Shown: positions 17,674 to 27,024 of the stretch, piece after piece
How the letters are laid out: every line of letters begins with the position of its first letter
How positions within the stretch are numbered: the stretch's first letter is position 1
NCBI GenBank assembly: GCA_021773975.1
Contig: JAJFJN010000009.1
Span: 1-55,076, forward strand
Origin: Gammaproteobacteria bacterium
GTDB lineage: Bacteria > Pseudomonadota > Gammaproteobacteria > Chromatiales > Chromatiaceae
Reading direction: 5' to 3'
Length of the DNA stretch: 55,076 nt
Position numbers and translations under genes: made by a program
The notes under the pieces: generated by a model
Seen by the model: the letters and a program-made list of their open reading frames with translations, nothing else
What the model was told of the DNA's origin: nothing
Database searches by the model: none

Positions 17674-18534
17674 TCACTTCTCTGAAACAGAAATCAGCCA
17701 CGCTGCATACTCATCAGGTAGCGGCGCAGTGGCTCTATTTGTTGTAGTTGAATGTTCCGTCTGAAAATCATGGATATTGTTAACACGATTTTCTGACAGT
17801 GGGTGGGTGCTGAAAAACTCCGGCATCTGTAATGACACATCCCCACTCACTTGCTCTAAAACTTCAAACAATGTATCAGCTCCATCAACATGCCCATAGA
17901 GTTGATAGAGTGAATCCAGCGCAGTTTGATCTGCCTCACTCTCCTGATCACGGTTGAATTTCAGCACCGTAAGCCCTCCCGTATTGGCCAAAACCTGGTC
18001 AGTCATCGCATTGCCTAAAGTGCTACTGACCATGCCCATCGCCAATCCAAAGATGATGCCACGCCCCATGCTGCGAATAGGATGGCGATGCTTGATGTGG
18101 GCAATCTCATGGGCTAACACCATTGCCACTGCATTTTCATGTGGCAGTTTCTCAAGCAGCCCACGGAACATAAAGAGATGCCCTCCCAGCGTTGCAAAGG
18201 CATTGACCAGCTCATCATCAACATAATGCACCGTAATCTGCATTTCTGGTGGCAGGGCTTGCTCAACAGCTATTTTATCTGCCAGCTTATTCAGATAATT
18301 TTCAATGGGGGGAGATTCAACATCAGCCGTTTCTTCATTTATTACTCGAGTTGCCAGCTCCACTTCCAATTCAAAGGGGATATATACCGCCAAGCGATCT
18401 GCCAGCAGAGTCAATGCCACAACAACAATCAACACCAACCCCAATATGCCACCTGTCAGCAGGAAGAACTCCTTCAGTGGATGCTGGACACTGGTATTTA
18501 TACCTTCAGGTATTTCAGGATTACTGTATTTCAT
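17674..18534 (-). CDS. Membrane-anchored M48-family zinc metalloprotease
   Basis: The 286-residue protein has one N-terminal membrane helix (about 24-47, FFLLTGGILGLVLIVVVALTLL). A catalytic domain follows, with HEIAH zinc/catalytic residues H142-E143-H146 in VLAHEIAHIKHRHP. The third ligand Glu lies in NRDQESEADQTALD, and a STHPLSENRV segment is typical of M48 enzymes. The catalytic domain probably faces the periplasm. M48 proteins with this layout act in envelope protein quality control (BepA/LoiP-like), but this one lacks a TPR tail and a lipobox. Two YbjQ-like genes lie just upstream on the same strand with 17- and 5-nt gaps. Confidence 0.9.
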   Translation of the reverse strand: MKYSNPEIPEGINTSVQHPLKEFFLLTGGILGLVLIVVVALTLLADRLAVYIPFELEVELATRVINEETADVESPPIENYLNKLADKIAVEQALPPEMQITVHYVDDELVNAFATLGGHLFMFRGLLEKLPHENAVAMVLAHEIAHIKHRHPIRSMGRGIIFGLAMGMVSSTLGNAMTDQVLANTGGLTVLKFNRDQESEADQTALDSLYQLYGHVDGADTLFEVLEQVSGDVSLQMPEFFSTHPLSENRVNNIHDFQTEHSTTTNRATAPLPDEYAAWLISVSEK

Positions 18535-18551
18535 GATGGGTTAATCAACGA

Positions 18552-18998
18552 TCACTGTTTAATCAAAACCGTTCCGTAAGCCAGAACCTCAACTGCACCG
18601 ATGCTATTCTTCCGACCCTTATGGATACTTGAGGTCTCAAGCTTGACGTTGAATATAATATATCCACCAAAGGCTCTGGCCTCTTCCTGCATTCGTAGGA
18701 TCGCCTCACGACGCGCCCTATCCAGCAATGTCTCATAAGCCGTGACCCTACCACCAACCAGATTACGCAACCCAGCAATGAAGCGCTTAAAATAATCTAC
18801 TGATATCACCACACTGCCCGTGACCAGCTCTACATCAGACAACGGTTTCGTCAGTGGTGGAAACTTGCTTGTAACAACGGGAATATCCCGAAACTCCGCT
18901 TCACGTTGGATAATCGACTTGTAATGTTTCGCCTCTGCATATCGGCCAAAACCATAACCCATCGCTAACAGAACCAAAAAAATGATCAAATCAGCCAT
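18552..18998 (-). CDS. YbjQ-like (UPF0145) protein with N-terminal membrane anchor
   Basis: Residues 1-20 (ADLIIFLVLLAMGYGFGRYAE) form a membrane helix. A linker follows, and from about 40 there is a YbjQ-type domain: VTGSVVISVDYFKRFIAGLRNLVGGRVTAYETLLDRAR, REAILRMQEEARAFGGYIIFNV, and VEVLAYGTVLI. YbjQ domains form pentamers; function is unknown, although heavy-metal binding has been proposed. The membrane-tethered version sits between a soluble YbjQ and a membrane protease, which suggests the three work together. Confidence 0.82.
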   Translation of the reverse strand: MADLIIFLVLLAMGYGFGRYAEAKHYKSIIQREAEFRDIPVVTSKFPPLTKPLSDVELVTGSVVISVDYFKRFIAGLRNLVGGRVTAYETLLDRARREAILRMQEEARAFGGYIIFNVKLETSSIHKGRKNSIGAVEVLAYGTVLIKQ

Positions 18999-19003
18999 CT
19001 TGT

Positions 19004-19318
19004 TTACTCCAGTACAACCGCAGTACCATAGGCAAACAGCTCAGCTGCACCTGCGGCAATGCTGGATGTCGAGAAGCGTACATTAAGCACCGCATTAGCA
19101 CCTACCGCTTCTGCCTGCTGAATCATGCGTTCCATCGCCTCTTCACGCGACTCCTGCAATAGCTCTGTATAACCTTTCAGTTCACCACCGAAGATATTTT
19201 TTAGACCCGCCATAATATCGCGCCCCAAATGCTTAGCTCGGACAGAACTACCCTGCACCAAACCCAGATGCTCTTTTACACGCTTACCGGGGATTATCTC
19301 TATATTTGTCACTAACAT
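19004..19318 (-). CDS. YbjQ-family (UPF0145) protein
   Basis: The 104-residue protein is a single YbjQ domain: NIEIIPGKRVKEHLGLVQGSSVRAKHLGRDIMAGLKNIFGGEL, then YTELLQESREEAMERMIQQAEAVGANAVLNVRF and an AAELFAYGTAVVLE end. Family function is unsettled. It ends five nt before its membrane-anchored paralogue and would be the first gene of the ybjQ-ybjQ-M48 set. Confidence 0.88.
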   Translation of the reverse strand: MLVTNIEIIPGKRVKEHLGLVQGSSVRAKHLGRDIMAGLKNIFGGELKGYTELLQESREEAMERMIQQAEAVGANAVLNVRFSTSSIAAGAAELFAYGTAVVLE

Positions 19319-19606
19319 TAATTCATCCTCATTTTTTGTAATGATTGTTTCCTGGTTGATTTTTAAGTTTTTAAAATTACAAATCCAGCCATCTTCTTCA
19401 TTCTTTTTCTTCTATCGACCATCTTCGACAAAGGCTTAAGCTTTGTACTTTTTCTAGTCCCAATCCATTTCAAAAATAGCAACTTTAATCCACAAAAGGC
19501 ATACTGAAATAACTATTACTATTTTTTCACTCAAGTGATTGCAATAATTGCCGCTGAATCGTTACTCTATACCCAACACTGTACAGAAGCATGTAAGGAA
19601 ATCCTG

Positions 19607-19936
19607 ATGACTGACCACAACTTTGATGATGAAGAGCAGATGCCACTATGGGATGTTGCGTTGGCTGCCCTGGTAACTGAAAAACACCAAAACAAAAATA
19701 AACCTTTGTGTATTGCCGATTTTCAGCAACTTTCTACAAAATACGCCATCCGTTTCGATGACATCATGGATACCGTACTGCGCATGGTTATTCACAACAA
19801 ATGGCACTATACAGAAACTGATGGGGCTGTACGTCATATCACAGAAGATGAATTTGAGAACATGCATAAAGGTGGGCGACTGGTAAATGACGACCTTAGA
19901 GAGTTAGATGGTGACTGGAGTCCAGTGTCAGAATAG
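19607..19936 (+). CDS. Small acidic hypothetical protein
   Basis: I start it at the ATG at 19607 because AAGGA lies eight nt upstream; the frame extends further upstream to 19535 without one. The resulting 110-residue protein is acidic and soluble. It opens with MTDHNFDDEEQMPLWDVALAAL and has a probable helical core (ADFQQLSTKYAIRFDDIMDTVLRMVIHNKW) that resembles a small winged-helix or death-fold-sized domain. The tail is DDLRELDGDWSPV. I do not recognise the family. It is convergent with the TPR protein, six nt away. The 288 nt before it are AT-rich and hold no other gene I can see. Confidence 0.7.
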   Translation: MTDHNFDDEEQMPLWDVALAALVTEKHQNKNKPLCIADFQQLSTKYAIRFDDIMDTVLRMVIHNKWHYTETDGAVRHITEDEFENMHKGGRLVNDDLRELDGDWSPVSE

Positions 19937-19942
19937 CTGATT

Positions 19943-21682
19943 TTAGCGCAATCTTTGTAGATAAATCTGCGCCTGTTGACGAGCTTCATCAAAGCCAGCA
20001 GGTGCATGTGTAATAAATTGCTGAAACAGCCGCACTGCTTCCGAGTAATCGCCTCTCATATAATATTGTGTTGCCAAATTAAATACTGCTTGATAGTTCT
20101 CTGAATCAAGCCGCACAGCAGACTTGTACTGCTGATAGGCATCTGATTGACGGTTCATCATCAAATAGACATTACCCAGTTGATTGTGAGTCAATGAATG
20201 GTCTGGCGCTATTTTTAACGCATGCAGTAAAGCAGGTTCTGCCTTACTGAAATCACCTGCCATACCTAATTCAGTCCCCAAGTTGTACCAAGGGCGTAAT
20301 TTATTAGGCGATTTTGTTGCACAATCACGCAAAAAAACCAAAGGTTCAGACCAAGTCTTATTACGCGCATAGGTAGCAGCTGAAAGCGGAGCCAATAGCA
20401 GAGACAATGGCAGCAACATAAGCCACCGACTTACCCGCACAAAATCTACTAATAGATTAGTTGTGAGCAGCACCAAAAATGTCATCGGCAGGTACATTCG
20501 ATGCTCAAACACCAGCTCAAGATTAATAGGCCCAGACTCTAGTAGATGGAATATTGCATAACCCGCAAGTGGGAAACCATACCGAGGTGAACGACGGCAC
20601 AGCCAGGCCGTAACAGCCAGTAGCAACAGGCATCCAATAATAGCCAGGGCTGTTGTCCATGGCTGAAATAACGATGTCGATATTACAAAATCATGCTCCA
20701 GATTCAATCTGGAAGGATCTGGCCATACTAGAAGACTCAAGTAAAAAAACTGAATCTGTGCTTCAGTCAGCAGGCGCTGAAATCCACTAAAATTCCGTCC
20801 CGGGAATAACTCATTCCATCGTATCAGATGCGACGAGTAATAGAGCTGGCTAAGGCCAACGGCCAAAAGAAAAACAATGAGCAGCCCTAATAAAGAGAGC
20901 TTAACCCACCCTACTCGCTGAATAACTGGCGCCACTCTGCCACGCCAATATGCCGGGTAATAGCACACTTCAAACAGTATTAAAACCACAGGCAGTAAAA
21001 CAGCAATCTCTTTGTTTCCAAGCGCTAATAGAAAACTAATAACAGTCAGAGAAAACCAAAAAACAGTTCGTGCATCCTCGCGCAAACGCGCTGTAAGGTA
21101 ACAACCAAAAGAGAGCAAGGTAAATAAAGTTGCCAATGAGGTCATGCGCTGCACTACGTAGGTTACTGCCTGAATATTCAGTGGGTGCAATAAAAAAAGA
21201 GCGGTCGCTATAATAGCAAAAAAGAGTTTTTTCTCTAATTTACACGGTTGAAATAATCCTGCTCCAGTAAATAGAACAGCCACCCAAACCAATGCAACCC
21301 CGACCAACAAGTGAATTATGAGGTTCGCCCAGTGGTATCCCTCCGGGTCTAACCCACTGTATAGATGATTAAACGCAAAACTTAAATTAGATAGCACCCG
21401 CCCACGCAGGAGTGCGCCATCAATTGCCTGCCATACACCGTCCATTGATAACGTTGTCCAATGCAAAACAGGGACTTCAATAATATTATTCAGATCATCA
21501 AAATAGAACCCAGCCTGCATCCCCGGCCAATAAACCAAAACCGTAAGCGCCAGCACAAAAACGCCCAGCAGCCCAGTGAGCCATAATGACTTTTTCTGGT
21601 TAGTGCGTTGAATTTCTGTGCTCAATGCGTTGCCATCCACTCTCTGCCCAACGGATTTCACGTGTTGGCCAATAGTGCTCAT
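19943..21682 (-). CDS. Polytopic membrane protein with C-terminal TPR repeats (GT-C/TMTC-like)
   Basis: About ten hydrophobic helices cover residues 33-430. The first extracytoplasmic loop contains FYFDDLNNI, reminiscent of the acidic loop motif of GT-C glycosyltransferases such as PMT/TMTC. Residues ~450-575 hold three to four TPRs (KLRPWYNLGTELGMAGDFSKAE, HSLTHNQLGNVYLMMNRQSDAY, NYQAVFNLATQYYMRGDYSEAV). The organisation resembles bacterial TMTC-like proteins, but the sugar or lipid substrate is unknown. With the ATG at 21682 it overlaps the protease gene by 83 nt. A TTG further in, near the protease stop, is another possible start. Confidence 0.72.
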   Translation of the reverse strand: MSTIGQHVKSVGQRVDGNALSTEIQRTNQKKSLWLTGLLGVFVLALTVLVYWPGMQAGFYFDDLNNIIEVPVLHWTTLSMDGVWQAIDGALLRGRVLSNLSFAFNHLYSGLDPEGYHWANLIIHLLVGVALVWVAVLFTGAGLFQPCKLEKKLFFAIIATALFLLHPLNIQAVTYVVQRMTSLATLFTLLSFGCYLTARLREDARTVFWFSLTVISFLLALGNKEIAVLLPVVLILFEVCYYPAYWRGRVAPVIQRVGWVKLSLLGLLIVFLLAVGLSQLYYSSHLIRWNELFPGRNFSGFQRLLTEAQIQFFYLSLLVWPDPSRLNLEHDFVISTSLFQPWTTALAIIGCLLLLAVTAWLCRRSPRYGFPLAGYAIFHLLESGPINLELVFEHRMYLPMTFLVLLTTNLLVDFVRVSRWLMLLPLSLLLAPLSAATYARNKTWSEPLVFLRDCATKSPNKLRPWYNLGTELGMAGDFSKAEPALLHALKIAPDHSLTHNQLGNVYLMMNRQSDAYQQYKSAVRLDSENYQAVFNLATQYYMRGDYSEAVRLFQQFITHAPAGFDEARQQAQIYLQRLR

Positions 21683-24410
21683 CAGGTTTTAAAGTAACAA
21701 CACTTTCCCGTCCAAAGAGATTGATCGTCGTTAGGCGTACTGAATCTTGCCCTACTCTCTCTTTGGCAAGCTTTAAAAAATCACTCAAATTTGATACTGG
21801 GTTATTATCCAGTGCAATAATACGAAGCAAAGGAGATAGCCCATAGCGACTGGCAGGTGATCCACGCCAGGCAAATGAAACAAGCACTCCCTCTTGGTTA
21901 ACGCTACGTTGAGCTGCCAGCGCACGATGCGGAGCTTGGAGCAACGCCCCTGCCCACTGAACAATATAATCAGTTCCTCGCCCCGTATAACGTACTGTAG
22001 GGACTGTCAGTACCAACTCTTGACCCATTCGAATCACTGTTACTTCAACAGAAGCTTTACTGCTTAATTTTTCAACATCATGAAAATTGTGCACCCGCTG
22101 ACCATCAATCGCCACCAAAAGATCTCCTTCTTTAAATAGCAATTCAGCTGGCGTGCCTGCAACTCTACGCCCAATAGCCAGCAACTTACGGTGATCGCCA
22201 TTTTGCTGCATCTTATCAAACCAGCTTACAGGCAATCCTAATTTACGTGCCTGTGACAGTGTGATAGCAAACAGCTCAACATCCAGTGAATAGATTTCAA
22301 TGGGTTTACAACAGCGCCATTGATCCAGTAGATCTGCAAGCAACTCAGCAGGAATGCCCACATGAAACTGAGTCAACTTACCACTCTGACTGTAAGAGAA
22401 GCTGGCCCACAGTGCCTGCACCCGTCCCTCTTGATCTGCCAAAACACCACCCAATGTCGGAGGAGGATTGTTAATATTAATAGACTCCAAATTGGTCTCG
22501 CGAAACGCTGGTACCTTTAATAAAGGAATATGCAGTGGCTCAACAGTTGCCACCAGCAAATCATGAATCTGCAATTGCTGGTTTTCCGTCATGCCAATCA
22601 AGCCTGTTGCATCACCTGAAGTCAGTGGTTCACTGTTCAGTTCTGCACTTTTTACCGGTGTATCACCTAGCAGTGCGGGGTCATACTGAACAAAAGCCAG
22701 ATTATGAATAGGATGTACAAAAACCACTTTTCCCGGTATTTCAACAGCACCTGCAAAGGTTAAATGCACATCACCCATTGCAACCGGTACCGTATTTCTG
22801 TCGGTAACCAGCAACCCATGTTCAGCATCCAGCACCAATCCGACTCCTACATAATGGTTTCCAGCAACCCCATCCAGACGATAAGGCACATCAAACGCAA
22901 TATAGGCCAGTGAGGCTGCTACACGTTGAAGCCGAGTATCACTATAGGATTGAAAGTGAGCCGTGCCACCTGCAATCACCATCTCATCTATTTCTGCTTG
23001 CTCTGATTCACAAGACCAATAGCCCACTTGATCATCTCTGTCACAACGATCAACAGGAAACCAACGGCGATTAACTGTCAAAACCGACACCTGCTCCCGA
23101 GTGGGTTCACGAAAACTAAAGTAACGAACAACCACCTCCTGCCCATCAGACAATCCACTTAAAACCTTACTAAAGGCATCCAGGTCTGGCGTATCTTTCT
23201 CACCCAACTTCACAATGACTGATCCTTTATATAGACCAGCCTTCCCAAAGATATAGCCAGGTTGTGCCACATAAACACCACGCAACGGTTTATTCAGCTG
23301 CCTAGCCTGCTGATATGAGAGGTTATTGATGATCCCTTCACCAAAAGAGAGGAAGCTGTCCGGTGTCATTTTGTGCAGGTCTGCTACTGAAACCATCAGC
23401 TCTAACGGTTGACCTGCCCGTTCTACCAACAATTTAACACTATCACCCACACGTTCATCTAACAGTTCATCAAGTCTGGCAAACTGGTTGATCCACTTAC
23501 CTTCTACCTGCACCAAGATATCACCAGGCTGCAAGATGCCATCCGCAGGCCCCTCTGGCAAAACAGCAGCAACCACCAGCATACCTATCCCCATATCTTT
23601 GGCACGGAGTTGCTGCTCTGTCTCTGGACGTAATCCTAAGCGACGCAATTCATAATAAGGTTTGTAGCTAAAGGTAGTCAGGAATCCACCTCGGGTAACA
23701 GGCTTACCTTGCTGGATCAGTTTTAGCGCTCGCACTACACGATCCAGTGGCAAAAAGAAGCTTGAGGCAGCTGTTTGATTGCCGCCTGCATTTAGCGCTA
23801 ACACATCACCTTCAATATCAACAACGGGGGAACCTGACGAGCCTCCACTTACCCCTGAGGCCGCCTGGATGTAAAAGCTATTAAAGTCGTTATAGCGCCC
23901 TAAACCATAGAAAGGAGCCGAACGATCCAAGCGTGCCAGCGTACCTGCCAGGATAGAGCGCTGTTCCCCCGCATCATTACCAATAACCCTGATCTCACGG
24001 CCCACCTCTACCGCTTCAGGCTTCAGTTTTAACGCCTGCGGCTGAATATATTTCAATGCCTTTGGATCAAAACGAAAGATACCAAAATCATGAATAGGAT
24101 CTCGATAGACAGGAACCAGCACTACATCTTCACGATTTTCAAAGAAAGCCTCTGCAATGACAGGGCCAGACTGAACTACATGCCGATTGGTTAAAATCAA
24201 CCCCTGCTCAGCATCTACAATAAAACCCGTAGCCTCAGTACTACTGTTAGTGGCTGTGTCAAAAGCCCTTGCAGCATCCACACGAATAGCCACAACGGCT
24301 GATGATACTCGCTGTACCGTCTCACCCCATTGGTCAGCTTCCTGGCTCCATGCAGGGAGCACGACAACCAATGTAACCAAAATATAAGCAAGCAGTAAAA
24401 CTCGTTTCAT
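21600..24410 (-). CDS. Tandem HtrA/Deg serine protease resembling Nma111/DEG7
   Basis: The protein begins with a signal peptide (about 1-22). Protease unit 1 has the triad H77 (LTNRHVV), D108 (DPIHDFGIF) and S192 (GGSSGSP). Two PDZ-like domains follow (about 255-345 and 365-450). A second trypsin-like unit (about 485-690) has lost the catalytic His (VTDRNTV) and Ser (PPPTLGG). Two more PDZ-like units complete 936 residues. The wording around the first triad (NSSTEATGFIVDAEQG, VYRDPIHDFG, VIGNDAGEQ) and the degenerate repeat (VFVHPIHNLAFVQYDP) recall the eukaryotic tandem proteases Nma111 and DEG7 more than DegP. It would act in the periplasm. Confidence 0.88.
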   Translation of the reverse strand: MKRVLLLAYILVTLVVVLPAWSQEADQWGETVQRVSSAVVAIRVDAARAFDTATNSSTEATGFIVDAEQGLILTNRHVVQSGPVIAEAFFENREDVVLVPVYRDPIHDFGIFRFDPKALKYIQPQALKLKPEAVEVGREIRVIGNDAGEQRSILAGTLARLDRSAPFYGLGRYNDFNSFYIQAASGVSGGSSGSPVVDIEGDVLALNAGGNQTAASSFFLPLDRVVRALKLIQQGKPVTRGGFLTTFSYKPYYELRRLGLRPETEQQLRAKDMGIGMLVVAAVLPEGPADGILQPGDILVQVEGKWINQFARLDELLDERVGDSVKLLVERAGQPLELMVSVADLHKMTPDSFLSFGEGIINNLSYQQARQLNKPLRGVYVAQPGYIFGKAGLYKGSVIVKLGEKDTPDLDAFSKVLSGLSDGQEVVVRYFSFREPTREQVSVLTVNRRWFPVDRCDRDDQVGYWSCESEQAEIDEMVIAGGTAHFQSYSDTRLQRVAASLAYIAFDVPYRLDGVAGNHYVGVGLVLDAEHGLLVTDRNTVPVAMGDVHLTFAGAVEIPGKVVFVHPIHNLAFVQYDPALLGDTPVKSAELNSEPLTSGDATGLIGMTENQQLQIHDLLVATVEPLHIPLLKVPAFRETNLESININNPPPTLGGVLADQEGRVQALWASFSYSQSGKLTQFHVGIPAELLADLLDQWRCCKPIEIYSLDVELFAITLSQARKLGLPVSWFDKMQQNGDHRKLLAIGRRVAGTPAELLFKEGDLLVAIDGQRVHNFHDVEKLSSKASVEVTVIRMGQELVLTVPTVRYTGRGTDYIVQWAGALLQAPHRALAAQRSVNQEGVLVSFAWRGSPASRYGLSPLLRIIALDNNPVSNLSDFLKLAKERVGQDSVRLTTINLFGRESVVTLKPDEHYWPTREIRWAESGWQRIEHRNSTH

Positions 24411-24506
24411 TACAGTATCTCAAAAAACAGTAAGCGCCAAACCAATGGCTTATTTGTTTATAGTTATTAACTGTTATATCGACAGCTCAATTGTTTATTT
24501 TACTGC

Positions 24507-24535
24507 AAAAAAAAGGAGCCAAAGGCTCCTTTTTT
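24507..24535 (-). terminator. Intrinsic terminator after pnp
   Basis: AAGGAGCC-AAA-GGCTCCTT is a perfect stem with a 3-nt loop, flanked by A8 and T6 runs, so it works on either strand. It lies 20 nt past the pnp stop and could also serve any plus-strand transcript. Confidence 0.9.
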
Positions 24536-24555
24536 ATACAGACATGACAGATAGA

Positions 24556-26643
24556 TCAGCCCTGATCAACACCCTTCATGCTAAGACGGATCCGACCCTG
24601 TTTATCAACCTCCAGAACCTGAACCTTAACCTTATCACCTTCAGAGAGTTTGTCGCTAACCTTCTCAACCCGCTCTTCGCAGATCTGAGAGATGTGCACC
24701 AAACCATCTTTGCCTGGCAGAATAGTAACGAAAGCACCAAAGTCCATCAGGCGGGCAACTTTACCATCATAGATAGTACCAACCTCTACATCAGCGGTGA
24801 TCAGCTCGATGCGTTTTTTGGCCTCTTCACCAGCAGCTCTATCAACGGAGAAGACCTTAACCATGCCATCATCATTAACGTCGATGGTAGCACCCGTCTC
24901 TTCTGTAATACTGCGAATGGTGACACCACCCTTACCGATCACATCGCGGATCTTATCCGGATTGATTTTGATGGAGAGAATGCGAGGCGCATACTCTGAC
25001 ATCTCTTCACGGTGGGTATCGATATCCTTGCTCATCTCACCCAAGATATGCAAACGACCTTCTTTGGCCTGCTCCAATGCGGCTTCCATGATTTCACGTG
25101 TGATGCCTTGAATCTTGATATCCATCTGCAGCGCAGTGATACCACCCGTGGTACCGGCTACCTTGAAGTCCATATCACCCAAATGATCTTCATCACCCAA
25201 GATGTCGGTCAGAACAGCAAAGGCGTCCTCATCCTTAATCAGCCCCATAGCCACACCAGCAACGGGAGCTTTAAGCGGAACACCAGCATCCATCAGTGCA
25301 AGACTGGTACCGCAAACACTTGCCATTGAGCTAGAGCCGTTAGATTCAGTGATCTCTGAAACAACGCGAATAGAGTATGGAAATGTTTCCATATCAGGCA
25401 TAACAGCCTGAATGCCACGCTTTGCCAGCTTGCCATGACCAATCTCACGGCGTTTTGGGCCACTCATGAAACCTGTCTCACCTACACAGTAAGGAGGAAA
25501 GTTGTAGTGCAGCATAAAACGCTCACGATAGTCGCCTTCAAGCGCATCGATAATCTGAGAATCACGTTCCGTACCCAATGTAGCAACAACGATTGCCTGA
25601 GTCTCTCCACGGGTAAACAGTGCAGAACCGTGGGTGCGATCAAGAATGCTAGTACGCACTTGGATAGGGCGTACGGTACGGGTGTCACGACCATCAATAC
25701 GCGGTTCACCATTCAAAATACGGGAACGCACAGTATGCTTCTCTAGTGCAGAGACAGCATCACGGACCTCACCTTCTGGTAGCGCACTCTCATCTTCACC
25801 ACACAACTTTTCAACGACTGAGCTGCGAATCTCACTCATGCGATCCTGGCGAGCCATTTTGTCAGCTATCATATAGGCTGAAGTAACATCTGCGGCACAG
25901 GCTGCGGATACCTTTTCAACGATAGATACATCTTTCTCAGGTGCAGCCCAATCCCATGCAGGGTTACCTACTTCATCAGCCAATTCTTTAATCGCCTGGA
26001 TAGCAACCTGCATCTGCTCGTGACCGAACAGAACTGCGCCCAGCATTACCTCTTCAGAAAGCTGATCAGCTTCGGACTCAACCATCAGGACGGCACTCTC
26101 GGTACCTGCTACAACCAGATCCAGGTCTGAATCAACCAACTCTGATTTGTTAGGATTAAGCAAATATTGACCATCTTTGTAGCCAACACGGGCAGCAGCA
26201 ATCGGCCCATTAAACGGCATGCCAGAGATAGCCAATGCAGCAGATGCACCAATCATTGCAGGAATATCCGGATCTATCTCTTTATTCAAAGAGATGACTG
26301 TGGCAACCACCTGCACCTCATTGAGGAAGGCCTTTGGAAACAGTGGGCGTAACGGGCGGTCAATCAGACGGCTTGTGAGAGTATCTTTCTCTGTTGGACG
26401 ACCCTCACGGCGGAAAAAACCGCCAGGAATACGACCAGCCGCGTAGACGCGCTCTTGATAGTTAATGGTTAGCGGGAAAAAATCACGGCCAGGCTGCGCC
26501 TCTTTCTTACCGACTGCTGTCACCAAAACTGTGGTGCCCTCAACATCAATAATGACAGCACCATCTGCTTGACGGGCAATCTCACCCGTCTCCATGGTGA
26601 CTTTATGGGCACCAAGTTGAAACTCTTTTTTAATCTGGGTCAC
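24556..26643 (-). CDS. pnp: Polyribonucleotide nucleotidyltransferase (PNPase)
   Basis: PNPase is the phosphorolytic 3'-5' exoribonuclease of the RNA degradosome. The 695-residue protein has two RNase PH domains with [12 protein letters not shown] and [11 protein letters not shown] / [12 protein letters not shown] motifs around the active site. A linking helical domain, a KH domain with [12 protein letters not shown], and an S1 domain ([20 protein letters not shown]) follow. It lies 26 nt after rpsO, the standard rpsO-pnp pair, and ends at a strong terminator. Confidence 0.98.
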   Translation of the reverse strand: MTQIKKEFQLGAHKVTMETGEIARQADGAVIIDVEGTTVLVTAVGKKEAQPGRDFFPLTINYQERVYAAGRIPGGFFRREGRPTEKDTLTSRLIDRPLRPLFPKAFLNEVQVVATVISLNKEIDPDIPAMIGASAALAISGMPFNGPIAAARVGYKDGQYLLNPNKSELVDSDLDLVVAGTESAVLMVESEADQLSEEVMLGAVLFGHEQMQVAIQAIKELADEVGNPAWDWAAPEKDVSIVEKVSAACAADVTSAYMIADKMARQDRMSEIRSSVVEKLCGEDESALPEGEVRDAVSALEKHTVRSRILNGEPRIDGRDTRTVRPIQVRTSILDRTHGSALFTRGETQAIVVATLGTERDSQIIDALEGDYRERFMLHYNFPPYCVGETGFMSGPKRREIGHGKLAKRGIQAVMPDMETFPYSIRVVSEITESNGSSSMASVCGTSLALMDAGVPLKAPVAGVAMGLIKDEDAFAVLTDILGDEDHLGDMDFKVAGTTGGITALQMDIKIQGITREIMEAALEQAKEGRLHILGEMSKDIDTHREEMSEYAPRILSIKINPDKIRDVIGKGGVTIRSITEETGATIDVNDDGMVKVFSVDRAAGEEAKKRIELITADVEVGTIYDGKVARLMDFGAFVTILPGKDGLVHISQICEERVEKVSDKLSEGDKVKVQVLEVDKQGRIRLSMKGVDQG

Positions 26644-26669
26644 TGTATGATCCTCAGTAAGATAGTCGA

Positions 26670-26939
26670 TTAGCGACGTAAGCCAAGACGTGAAATCAGT
26701 GTACGATAACGTTCAAGCTCTTTTCCTTTGAGGTAATCCAACAACTTACGTCGTGAATTAACCATACGCACCAAACCGCGACGGGAGTGATGATCATGCT
26801 TATGATCAGCAAAATGTCCAGATAGCTGGTTGATGCGGTTTGTCAGCAGCGCGACCTGAACTTCAGGCGAACCTGTGTCACCTTCGCTACGCTGATAATC
26901 TTTTACGATTGCACTCTTTTCTTCTGCGCTCATTGTCAT
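26670..26939 (-). CDS. rpsO: 30S ribosomal protein S15
   Basis: The 89-residue protein is a typical uS15: [17 protein letters not shown], the [11 protein letters not shown] motif as [11 protein letters not shown], and [14 protein letters not shown]15 binds 16S rRNA helices 20-22. The start at 26939 is backed by AAAGGTGA about six nt upstream and matches the family's first residues. It follows truB by 85 nt. Confidence 0.98.
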   Translation of the reverse strand: MTMSAEEKSAIVKDYQRSEGDTGSPEVQVALLTNRINQLSGHFADHKHDHHSRRGLVRMVNSRRKLLDYLKGKELERYRTLISRLGLRR

Positions 26940-27024
26940 GAGAAATCACCTTTCAGTTTTAGTTAAAATGGTCTTTCGACCGGATGCCACCCCAACAATG
27001 AGTTCAGGGAGACGTTGCAAAAAT

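Noticed and set aside
24445-24999. 184-codon plus-strand frame across the pnp terminator and 3' end
   Set aside because: It runs through a strong terminator hairpin and antisense to the PNPase S1/KH region; it is a shadow.
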